A stretch of DNA of 64,000 nt from Paracholeplasma vituli (GTDB lineage Bacteria > Bacillota_I > Bacilli_A > Acholeplasmatales > UBA5453): NCBI RefSeq assembly GCF_025446935.1, contig NZ_JAOEGN010000011.1, positions 1-64,000 of the forward strand. The letters run 5' to 3'. Under the pieces are notes generated by a model. That model did not search any database. It saw only the letters and a list, made by a program, of their open reading frames with translations, and was not told the origin of the DNA. Of the stretch, positions 1 through 6,377 are shown one piece after another. The number at the start of each line of letters is the position of its first letter. Within the stretch, counting starts at the first letter, position 1. The position numbers and the translations under genes are program-made.

Positions 1-921
1 CCAATGAAGTCTATACACTCCCTAGAAGTCACTTCATCAAGAAAGTATCCAAAGAGATTGAATTAGTTTCAAAACAAATTCATAAGCACACAACCGAATT
101 AAACCATTTAAGTGACTTATCGTTAGACATACCTACACCCACATGTATCCAAACCAATCAAAGAAATCACCATCAAGTCTTACTATGATGGTCAATACAT
201 CGAAGTGGTTTATGTGTATCTAGATGAAACACCTCAAGCAACGATAGAAGATTCTACCGAAACGATGGGAATAGATTTTGGTTATAACAATCTAGCATTT
301 TGTTCAGTCACGAATAATGAGCATTTATTGTTAGATGGCAAACGGTTAAAGAGTATGAATCAGTTTTATCATAAACGAATCGCGAAACTAGCGAGTAGTA
401 GACCCAATCAAACTATCTTAACCAAACAAATGATTCGTCTGATGGATAAACGGAACCATCAAATGGATTATGGCATCTATAAAGCAGCTAAACTCATTAT
501 TCATCACGCGATAGATAATAAAGTGAAACAAATCATCATTGGTTATAATGATATCTTTAAAGATGAGCGACTATCTGACACGTATAATCAGTGGACGAAA
601 AGTATACCTATAGCGAGACTAAGAGACCGAATCCTTTATTTAGCTGAACAGATAGGTATTGAAACCAAAGTGATTAATGAAGCATATACTTCCAAAGCGT
701 CCTATCTAGATCAAGATGAATTCGTAAAAGGTGATTTCTCAGGTGTTAGAATCAAAAGAGGTTTATATAGAAGTAAAAAAGGCATCTTGATCAATGCTGA
801 CCAAAATGCCTCATTAAATATGATTCGAAAAGGTAATCCCGATGCCATATGGATAGGAAGGGTGAATCACGATTCACCTCTAGCGAACACACCTAAGCGT
901 ACATATCTATTTGGTGTGTAG
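1..921 (+). pseudogene. tnpB: TnpB (IS200/IS605 OrfB), frameshifted and cut by the window edge
   Basis: TnpB is an RNA-guided RuvC-like nuclease carried by IS200/IS605 elements. Reading frame 3 from base 3 encodes a stretch matching about residue 121 onward of the intact copy at 19373-20644. At about 150-156 five bases present in that copy are missing, and the frame shifts. The rest, with an internal ATG at 205, continues in frame 1 to the stop at 919-921. The RuvC motifs survive in the second frame: GIDFG, a Glu in VINEAYTSKAS, and NADQNAS. The usual CxxC...CxxC zinc ribbon between the last two is absent. The C-terminus carries a short insertion (residues NHDSPLA) that the intact copy lacks; it encodes a hairpin at 861-878. 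A full-length product is not possible from what is visible. Confidence 0.88.
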
Positions 922-1001
922 TCCCTTTAAATAAGATGAGATTATCGTTAAGAGGCAATCAAATCATTCCGTAAAGGGTGATTTATTCACCTCTTTGTTC
1001 T
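922..1001 (+). ncRNA. Predicted 3' part of the TnpB guide RNA (omega RNA) and element right end
   Basis: In characterised IS200/IS605 elements the guide RNA spans the 3' end of tnpB and the right end, and its guide is the flanking DNA just outside the element. This 80-base non-coding tail is conserved between both tnpB copies, as expected for a structured RNA. It ends in a hairpin with arms GGTGA (979-983) and TCACC (987-991 region), extended by AAAG/CTTT with one bulge. The guide would start at base 1002. The RNA itself is inferred, not observed. Confidence 0.5.
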
Positions 1002-1061
1002 TAAATTCATTATGAAAAATCTAGTTTTTTTCAAAAATAGTTCAATGTTATACTAAGGTCG

Positions 1062-1090
1062 TTGAAAAAGTCAGTTAAATGCACTATAAT
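1062..1090 (+). promoter_or_regulatory. Sigma-A promoter for the 1117 gene
   Basis: TTGAAA at 1062-1067 and TATAAT at 1085-1090 are separated by 17 bases. The Shine-Dalgarno AAAGGAGG follows at about 1101-1108, with ATG at 1117. The promoter lies just outside the tnpB element end. Confidence 0.8.
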
Positions 1091-1116
1091 GAGATAAACT
1101 TAAAGGAGGTTTTGAA

Positions 1117-1758
1117 ATGAAGTATGGTTATGGTTGGGTTTTAAAATTTGTACTCGCAGCCATTCTATTGGGGATGGGTATTTATATGGTATTCGCCGAT
1201 GAAGTGGTATACCTCATTACTGGCGTAGTTATCGTAATCTTCTCTTTATTCAGAGTAATTCCTCTGATGAAGACTCTTAAAAAAGAAATCCTACGTACGA
1301 TTAATTTGATTGAAATCATTTTTGATACCCTCATTGGTGGGGTCTTGATCTATGTAGCAGCAACCGGTCAAATGGATAACAGCGACCTTTGGAAAGAAGT
1401 TTACCGTTACGCGCTCGCGTTCTTCTTCTATGCGAGAGGCTTAGTCTATTTGAACTCTGTGGTGTTCTTAGGTGAAAAAACCGAGATTCCTAAATTCTGG
1501 GTTCACATTCTCGCAATTACCCTTGGTACCTATATCGCGACCGCGCCTAAATTTTCTTATGAAACTGTGGGTTTATTCTTACTCATCGTCGCGTTGATTG
1601 GATCTGTTTACTTAGGTTTCGATGGTTTTGGTGGTTATAAGAAATACCGTCAGTTCCAACTAGAACTCAATCAGGGTAAGGAAAAAGAAAAACAAGTCGA
1701 AAAGAAAAAAGAAGTTATCTTGGATGAACAAAAAGAAGATCGTCCTTACGTTAACTAA
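1117..1758 (+). CDS. Multi-spanning membrane protein of unknown function
   Basis: I do not recognise this 213-residue protein. It has about six hydrophobic segments: near residues 9-27, 30-48, 66-82, 92-112, 124-140 and 150-168. They are followed by a charged cytoplasmic tail rich in Lys and Glu (residues 185-213) that is probably disordered or coiled coil. The size and layout resemble small helical membrane proteins such as HdeD-like or DUF308-like families, but I see no diagnostic motif. It is a single-gene unit with a consensus promoter at 1062-1090 and a terminator at 1775-1806. The start is fixed by an AAAGGAGG site 8 bases upstream. Confidence 0.75.
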   Translation: MKYGYGWVLKFVLAAILLGMGIYMVFADEVVYLITGVVIVIFSLFRVIPLMKTLKKEILRTINLIEIIFDTLIGGVLIYVAATGQMDNSDLWKEVYRYALAFFFYARGLVYLNSVVFLGEKTEIPKFWVHILAITLGTYIATAPKFSYETVGLFLLIVALIGSVYLGFDGFGGYKKYRQFQLELNQGKEKEKQVEKKKEVILDEQKEDRPYVN

Positions 1759-1774
1759 ACAAAGATAACATATG

Positions 1775-1806
1775 AGCCACTCTATTCAGGGTGGCTTTTA
1801 TTTTTA
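1775..1806 (+). terminator. Rho-independent terminator
   Basis: AGCCAC (1775-1780) pairs with GTGGCT (1791-1796) across a 10-base loop and is followed by TTTTATTTTT. Confidence 0.85.
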
Positions 1807-1823
1807 AATTTTCGTAAAAATGG

Positions 1824-1877
1824 GTATTGTGTTTCGCACAGTACTGTTATATACTGGTATTGTGTAAGACACAGTAG
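1824..1877 (+). promoter_or_regulatory. PadR-type promoter with two tandem operators
   Basis: Two near-identical inverted repeats of form GTATTGTG-N5-CACAGTAC/G lie at 1824-1844 and 1857-1877. Their centres are 33 bases apart, about three helical turns. A promoter sits between and under them: TTGTGT at 1827-1832 and TATACT at 1850-1855, 17-base spacer. The first operator covers the -35 box and the second covers the start-site region, so bound dimers on one DNA face would block RNA polymerase. Autorepression by the PadR protein encoded immediately downstream is inferred. Confidence 0.75.
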
Positions 1878-1886
1878 GGGGTTATT

Positions 1887-2201
1887 ATGAATTCTCAATT
1901 TAAAAAAGGCATTCTTGAGATGTGTATCCTCAAACTCATTGACGATAAAAAGATGTATGGTTTTGAAGTGATTGAAACCTTATCTCAAATTATGGATGTT
2001 TCTGAGAATACGGTTTACCCCATTTTGAGACGATTAACCACTTCAGGCTATTTTGATATCGAAATGGAAGAGACATCGTATGGTGCACCTAGAAAGTATT
2101 ATGTAACAACGAAACAAGGTAAAGAAGCGCTTAAGGTCTATACCGATGAATGGAGCGCATTTTTAAAAGGGGTCTTAAAGATCATGGAGGAAAAACAATG
2201 A
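1887..2201 (+). CDS. PadR family transcriptional regulator
   Basis: This is a 104-residue winged-helix repressor of the short PadR-s2 type. The N-terminus (FKKGILEMCILKLI) and the wing region (TSYGAPRKYYVTTKQGKE) are typical of the family. A helix-turn-helix containing NTVYPILRRLTTSGYF lies around residues 39-55, and the C-terminal helix would dimerise. It is translationally coupled by an ATGA overlap at 2198-2201 to a HAAS-domain membrane protein. PadR next to a HAAS/DUF1700 protein is a recurrent Firmicutes arrangement linked to envelope-stress responses. Two inverted repeats in its own promoter (1824-1877) are the probable operators. Confidence 0.9.
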   Translation: MNSQFKKGILEMCILKLIDDKKMYGFEVIETLSQIMDVSENTVYPILRRLTTSGYFDIEMEETSYGAPRKYYVTTKQGKEALKVYTDEWSAFLKGVLKIMEEKQ

Positions 2202-3154
2202 AACAAGACTATATCGACAGACTTAAATCTGAATTAAATCAATATACAACCAATTTCGCCGATGTGAAAGACATCGTTCGTGATTATGAGGAAATGTATG
2301 ATGATGCATTACAAACAGGTAAAACCCCTGAGGAAGTTGAAGCGATGTTAGGGGATCCCATAGACATTGTGGATGAGCTCAAAGAAAGTTTATCCTTGAA
2401 ACAAGAAAGACGTTCAAAAGGCAATAAGGTCGTCGCTGTATCGCCTTTTATCGCAACCATTTGTTTCTTCATATCAGGTTTTTATTTTGATGGTTGGGTT
2501 TTCGGTTGGCTTTTCTTCTTAATGATTCCGATGTTAGGAATTCTATTTAATACACCTCGAAAAGAAAAGTTCGTTGCGTTATCCCCATTTATCTCAGTCA
2601 TTTTACTAATTACGATTGGCTTTACAACCGGCCGTTGGGAGTTAGCCTGGTTACCCTTCCTATCGATTCCGGTTTTAGGGTACTTCTCTGATAATAAGAA
2701 ATGGGTCAGTTTTACCTTCTTAGGTCTCGTTCTACTTGGGATTATGGGGTATGTGTATGTCGGTGAAACCTACGGATTCCAGCTTGCGTGGTTAAGTTTC
2801 ATTCCAGCCATTATTTTCTCGATTATTCGCGGTCAAATAGTGCTCTCATTTGGAGACTTAAAAGGTCAAGAACGAAAGAAAGTCTTAAGTTTGATTGGGG
2901 TAATCCTACTCACGATTGGCTTATTTATTGGATTAGGTTTAGCCTTTGATGGCTGGGGATGGTCTTGGATGTTTGTGTTAGGGATACCTATGACTGCGAT
3001 TATATTATTTGCGAAAGGGAATATTGTTGCGCTCATGCCGTTTATCTCTGTTGTGATTTTCTATTCACTTGGGTTCTTCTTTGATATGTTCCACATCTCA
3101 TGGATAGCGTTTCTATTAATACCCATCACAGCGATTTTAGTTTCAAAAGATTAA
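2198..3154 (+). CDS. HAAS (DUF1700) domain membrane protein, PadR partner
   Basis: The start at 2198 is chosen because ATGA overlaps the padR stop and GGAGG lies at 2186-2190. An in-frame ATG at 2150 lies inside padR and is less likely. The 318-residue product has an N-terminal soluble HAAS domain. It contains a YIDRLKSELNQ helix, a DYEEMYDDALQTGKTPEEV segment and an LGDPIDIVDEL segment (residues 1-75). About nine hydrophobic segments follow. HAAS domains are thought to act as small signalling adaptors coupled to PadR repressors. What signal this protein transmits cannot be read from the sequence. Confidence 0.85.
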   Translation: MKQDYIDRLKSELNQYTTNFADVKDIVRDYEEMYDDALQTGKTPEEVEAMLGDPIDIVDELKESLSLKQERRSKGNKVVAVSPFIATICFFISGFYFDGWVFGWLFFLMIPMLGILFNTPRKEKFVALSPFISVILLITIGFTTGRWELAWLPFLSIPVLGYFSDNKKWVSFTFLGLVLLGIMGYVYVGETYGFQLAWLSFIPAIIFSIIRGQIVLSFGDLKGQERKKVLSLIGVILLTIGLFIGLGLAFDGWGWSWMFVLGIPMTAIILFAKGNIVALMPFISVVIFYSLGFFFDMFHISWIAFLLIPITAILVSKD

Positions 3155-3174
3155 GGGGATTTCCCCTTTTTTTT
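3153..3174 (+). terminator. Rho-independent terminator
   Basis: AAGGGG (3153-3158) and CCCCTT (3163-3168) form a short GC stem with loop ATTT, followed by a run of eight or more T. It ends the padR operon. Confidence 0.85.
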
Positions 3175-3242
3175 AAGCTTATGGCTAATTGTGTAAAATT
3201 AAATTGTATGCAATGCTTTTTGATAGACAGATGAAAATAGTT

Positions 3243-3270
3243 TTGATACACTAGTACACGAAAGTAATAA
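3243..3270 (+). promoter_or_regulatory. Probable promoter of the cobalamin-binding/ABC operon
   Basis: TTGATA at 3243-3248 and TAATAA at 3265-3270 are 16 bases apart. The -10 match is moderate. The 159-base gap to the previous terminator shows no better candidate. Confidence 0.45.
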
Positions 3271-3313
3271 AGTTGTGTTAATGTAAATAAGAATGCAAAT
3301 TAGGAGGCTTATA

Positions 3314-3949
3314 ATGAACCCTTATTATCCAAAGTTCTTAGACCTTGTGAATCACGAGAATAAAGATGAGGCCATGCTTTATGTATTAGAGTTATTAAAA
3401 GAAAAAAAGATTGAACTTTATGACTTGTATGATTTCTTTTTAAGACCTGTTTTAAATGAGTTTGAGTGTAATTCAGAGGATGAAGAGATTTGCATTTGGA
3501 AAGAACACGTCAGAACCTCAATTGTCCGAACCATTCTCGAATCGACTTATCCATATTTAATTGAAAATAAAAAGACGGTTAAAAAGAACAACAAAAAAGT
3601 CGTTGTCGTTTGTCCAAGTGAAGAGTTCCATGAAGTGGGCGCCATCATCGTGACTAACTACTTCACCTTAGCTGGATTCGATGCACAGTACATTGGTGCG
3701 AATACTCCAAAGAATGATATTGTATCGGCTGTAAAAGCATTAAAACCCGATTACCTCGCATTATCGGTAACCAATTACTATAACTTAGTCGTTACCAAAC
3801 AAATCACCGAACAAGTGAAGGGATTATTCCCAAATGTCAAAGTGATTCTTGGAGGGAACGCCTTTAATAAACCAGGTGCTTTAGATCATTTAGTGTATGA
3901 TTACCACTTAAAAACCAAAGAAGACATCTTCATTTTAGGGGGCAAATAA
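3314..3949 (+). CDS. Cobalamin (B12)-binding domain protein
   Basis: The start at 3314 is chosen for AGGAGG at 3302-3307. The 211-residue protein has the two-part layout of B12-binding modules. A helical cap (residues 1-85) comes first, then a Rossmann-like domain starting at VVVVCPSEEFHEVGA. The family cobalamin signature DxHxxG is present as E104-x-H106-x-x-G109, so the lower-ligand histidine is kept. LALSVTNYY and VILGGN occupy the family SxL and GG positions. The W(x)9EH motif of CarH/LitR photoreceptors is not met: EH is at 64-65 but the expected Trp position holds Ser. There is no attached methyltransferase or HTH domain. Two bases separate it from an FtsX-type ABC permease, so it is cotranscribed. 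Its role is unknown; a corrinoid or redox sensor is possible. Confidence 0.8.
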   Translation: MNPYYPKFLDLVNHENKDEAMLYVLELLKEKKIELYDLYDFFLRPVLNEFECNSEDEEICIWKEHVRTSIVRTILESTYPYLIENKKTVKKNNKKVVVVCPSEEFHEVGAIIVTNYFTLAGFDAQYIGANTPKNDIVSAVKALKPDYLALSVTNYYNLVVTKQITEQVKGLFPNVKVILGGNAFNKPGALDHLVYDYHLKTKEDIFILGGK

Positions 3950-3951
3950 GC

Positions 3952-5121
3952 ATGAAACTCGCATTTCAAATCGCTAGACGGTTCTTATCGTCTGGTAAAC
4001 TACAGACTTTATTTATTGTATTAGGGATTGGTGTAGGGGTTTCTGTTCAAGTCTTTATCGGAGCCTTAATTTCTGGTCTTCAAAAAAGTTTAGTCGACAC
4101 CACCATTGGGAACAGTTCTCAAATTACTGTTACCTTAAAAGATGAAGACAATCCTTATATCTCCAATTATGACGATTTAATTGTTGAAATATTAAACAGT
4201 GATTCCAACATCCGTGTCGCAACCGGTAATTTCAACGTCGCGGGGACTTTAGAAAAAAACAGTGAAACCCTCCCCGTATTGGTTCGTGGGTTCGATATGA
4301 CTTCCGCGGATGGCATTTATAAGTTTTCAGATAAACTCACATCTGGTAGACTCCCTAATCAAACCAATGAAATCATTTTAGGGAATTTCTTTCAAACAGA
4401 ATTAAATTTAAACGTCAATGACACGATTACCATACAAGTGCCTCTTAAAGCCAATCAAACGTTAACTGTAGTTGGCTTCTTCGACTTTGAAGTTAAAAGC
4501 ATCAATGAATCGTGGGCAGTATCCACTTTATCAACCACTCAAGGGTTATATGGTGTAGCTGACATCGTGACTTCGATTGAATCGCAAGTGAAAGAATCTG
4601 CGTATTTTGAAGCAGATGCGATTTCTTTAAAAGTTGCAGACAAAATCGGTTCAGATTACGCAGTCACAAACTGGATTGAAAATAACGCATCCTTACTATC
4701 AGGTTTACAAGGCCAAAGCATTTCTTCTTTAATGATTCAAGTCTTCGTGTTGATCTCTGTTGTATTAGGGATCGCATCCATTCTAGCGATCATCGTTTTA
4801 CAAAAATCCAAACAAATTGGGATTCTTAAAGCGATGGGAATTAAGAATAGTGACGCTTCCTTAATCTTCTTATTCCAAGGTTTAATCCTCGGTGTATTTG
4901 GAGCCTTAACTGGGGTATTGTTAGGGATTGGTTTACTCGTATCCTTCCAAACCTTCGCTATAGACGCAACAACGGGCGAACCGGTCATTCCGCTCAATAT
5001 CGAATATGACTTCATCGCGTTATCGGCTTTAATCGCCATCGCAGTTTCAACTGCCGCGGCGTTAGTTCCAGCCCGTAAATCCTCTAAACTATCTGTAATC
5101 GAGGTGATTCGCAATGCTTAA
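3952..5121 (+). CDS. ABC transporter permease, FtsX/MacB type
   Basis: This 389-residue permease has the FtsX/LolC/MacB layout. One N-terminal transmembrane helix lies near residues 18-40, then a large extracytoplasmic domain (about 45-255), then three C-terminal helices near 265-290, 310-340 and 355-378. The cytoplasmic loop QKSKQIGILKAMGIKNSD carries the conserved coupling-helix pattern of this family. The stop overlaps the start of the ATPase at 5114 by 8 bases. Such pairs export or extract lipoproteins, peptides or small molecules, or transmit mechanical signals; the substrate cannot be assigned. Cotranscription with a B12-binding protein is unusual. Confidence 0.88.
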   Translation: MKLAFQIARRFLSSGKLQTLFIVLGIGVGVSVQVFIGALISGLQKSLVDTTIGNSSQITVTLKDEDNPYISNYDDLIVEILNSDSNIRVATGNFNVAGTLEKNSETLPVLVRGFDMTSADGIYKFSDKLTSGRLPNQTNEIILGNFFQTELNLNVNDTITIQVPLKANQTLTVVGFFDFEVKSINESWAVSTLSTTQGLYGVADIVTSIESQVKESAYFEADAISLKVADKIGSDYAVTNWIENNASLLSGLQGQSISSLMIQVFVLISVVLGIASILAIIVLQKSKQIGILKAMGIKNSDASLIFLFQGLILGVFGALTGVLLGIGLLVSFQTFAIDATTGEPVIPLNIEYDFIALSALIAIAVSTAAALVPARKSSKLSVIEVIRNA

Positions 5122-5803
5122 TACCGTTATGGAACTCAAAGGTATCACTAAAGTTTATGGTGAAAAAATCAAGACTCAAGTATTATTTGGTGTCGATTTA
5201 AAATTCTATGAAGGCTCATTCAACGCCATCATCGGTCAAAGTGGATCTGGTAAATCGACTTTATTGAATATTTTAGGGACACTCGATAACCCAACCGATG
5301 GTGAAATCTTCATCAATGGACAAAATACAAAGAACATGAAAGCCAATCAAATTTCCTTCTTAAGAAATCAAAACATTGGCTTCATCTTCCAATTCCACTA
5401 TTTACTCCCTGAATTTGCAGCTTTTGAAAACGTCTTAATGCCTTATAAGATTTCAAAACAAAAAATTACCCCTGAAATTTTGGATAGAGCCAATGAACTC
5501 TTAGATTTTGTGGGTTTAAAGAAAGTTAAAAACAACTTGGCTAAGAATATGTCTGGGGGTCAACAACAAAGGGTTGCGATTGCGAGAAGCTTGATCAACA
5601 ATCCAAAGATTATTCTCGCTGACGAACCAACCGGGAACTTAGACAGCGATTCAACCGAACAAGTCTATACCCTACTTCGTGAGATCAACGCGAAATACAA
5701 AACCACATTCATCATCATTACCCACGACCGAAAGATTGCTGAAAAAGCAGACCGTATCATCGAAATCAAAGATGGACGAATCAACTTAGATGTCATTAAC
5801 TAA
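5114..5803 (+). CDS. ABC transporter ATP-binding protein (LolD/MacB type)
   Basis: This 229-residue nucleotide-binding domain partners the permease just upstream. Visible motifs are Walker A GQSGSGKST, the Q-loop in FQFHYLLPEF, the signature MSGGQQQR, Walker B IILADEPTGNLD and the H-loop IITHD. The LDEPTGNLD-type sequence and the length place it with the LolD/MacB/FtsE group. The ATG at 5114 follows GAGGTG inside the end of the permease gene, which gives translational coupling. A strong terminator at 5802-5829 begins at the stop codon. Confidence 0.92.
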   Translation: MLNTVMELKGITKVYGEKIKTQVLFGVDLKFYEGSFNAIIGQSGSGKSTLLNILGTLDNPTDGEIFINGQNTKNMKANQISFLRNQNIGFIFQFHYLLPEFAAFENVLMPYKISKQKITPEILDRANELLDFVGLKKVKNNLAKNMSGGQQQRVAIARSLINNPKIILADEPTGNLDSDSTEQVYTLLREINAKYKTTFIIITHDRKIAEKADRIIEIKDGRINLDVIN

Positions 5804-5829
5804 AGAAGGACGAGAGTCTTTCTTTTTTT
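5802..5829 (+). terminator. Rho-independent terminator of the B12/ABC operon
   Basis: AAAGAAGGAC (5802-5811) pairs with GTCTTTCTTT (5816-5825) with one G-U pair and a GAGA tetraloop. A T run follows. Confidence 0.8.
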
Positions 5830-5838
5830 ATCAAAAAA

Positions 5839-5865
5839 TTTGCACTCTATACTTGACAGTGCCAA
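5839..5865 (+). promoter_or_regulatory. CIRCE element (HrcA operator)
   Basis: TTTGCACTC (5839-5847), nine spacer bases, then CAGTGCCAA (5857-5865). The known CIRCE consensus is TTAGCACTC-N9-GAGTGCTAA. The left arm matches at 8 of 9 positions, the right arm at 7 of 9, and the spacer is exactly 9. It overlaps the -35 box of the hsp20 promoter, the position used by HrcA to repress heat-shock genes. Confidence 0.85.
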
Positions 5866-5881
5866 TTTATTGATTTATAAT
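5853..5881 (+). promoter_or_regulatory. Consensus sigma-A promoter of hsp20
   Basis: TTGACA (5853-5858) and TATAAT (5876-5881) with a 17-base spacer is a perfect match to the sigma-A consensus. Such a strong promoter needs tight repression, which the overlapping CIRCE element would supply. Confidence 0.92.
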
Positions 5882-5933
5882 ATAGGTGAACTTAGAAAAT
5901 AAGTTCAGGACAATTAGAAAAGGAGCGATGTTT

Positions 5934-6344
5934 ATGTTGAGTTTACTCAAAAAAGACCGAGACTTCTTTGATAGCTTGTTCGACGAATTCAGAGTAGCAC
6001 CATTTGGTAATGATGTCTCCATGAGAACAGATATCAAAGAAAGTGAACATGTCTATGAATTAGCCATTGAAATGCCTGGATTTGATAAGGCAGATGTGAA
6101 AGTGAGCCTAGATAATGGCTACTTACTTGTAGAAGCGGAAAGAAAACATGAATCCAATGAAGACGATTCTAAAGGCAAATTCATCCGCCGTGAACGTTAT
6201 TATGGGGTCATGAGACGTAGTTTCTACGTAGGTGATATTCACATGGATGAACTCAAAGGTTCTTTCGATAAAGGGGTTTTAAGAATCCAAATTCCGAAAG
6301 AAGCTAAAAAAGTAGAAACCAAGAAATATCTACAACTTGAATAA
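5934..6344 (+). CDS. hsp20: Small heat-shock protein (Hsp20/alpha-crystallin family)
   Basis: This ATP-independent holdase chaperone binds unfolding proteins in the cytoplasm. The start at 5934 leaves 8 bases after AGGAG (5921-5925); the ATG at 5928 is too close. The 136-residue product has a short N-terminal arm. The alpha-crystallin domain follows, from MRTDIKESEHVYELAIEMPG to DNGYLLVEAERK and the GSFDKGVLRIQIPK segment. That last segment matches the family A-x-x-x-G-V-L motif, with the leading Ala replaced by Ser-Phe context. It is a single gene, controlled by a perfect sigma-A promoter and a CIRCE operator. No groE or dnaK gene is in the window. Confidence 0.93.
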   Translation: MLSLLKKDRDFFDSLFDEFRVAPFGNDVSMRTDIKESEHVYELAIEMPGFDKADVKVSLDNGYLLVEAERKHESNEDDSKGKFIRRERYYGVMRRSFYVGDIHMDELKGSFDKGVLRIQIPKEAKKVETKKYLQLE

Positions 6345-6348
6345 GTAA

Positions 6349-6375
6349 AATCGGAGCCGTTATTTGGCTCCGATT
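6349..6375. terminator. Bidirectional terminator between hsp20 and the DEAD-box gene
   Basis: AATCGGAGCC (6349-6358) pairs perfectly with GGCTCCGATT (6366-6375). It sits between convergent genes and has A/T-rich flanks on both sides. Confidence 0.8.
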
Positions 6376-6377
6376 CT

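Larger units (their letters stand above)
1..1001 (+). mobile_element. IS200/IS605-type element remnant (tnpB only)
   Basis: This is the 3' part of a tnpB-only insertion element. The left end lies outside the window. The right end is placed at 1001 because the 80 bases after the tnpB stop match, at roughly 90 percent by eye, the 81 bases after the intact copy at 19373-20644. The match stops at a shared TTTGTTCT, after which the two loci are unrelated. No tnpA transposase is present, so this copy could move only with a helper supplied elsewhere. Confidence 0.8.

Noticed and set aside
2150-3154. The longer reading frame of the HAAS protein starting at 2150.
   Set aside because: It lies in the padR coding region without a ribosome site, while ATG 2198 has GGAGG and an ATGA overlap.
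3314-3949. The B12-binding protein as a CarH-type photoreceptor repressor.
   Set aside because: It has no MerR DNA-binding domain and the W(x)9EH photoreceptor motif is not met.
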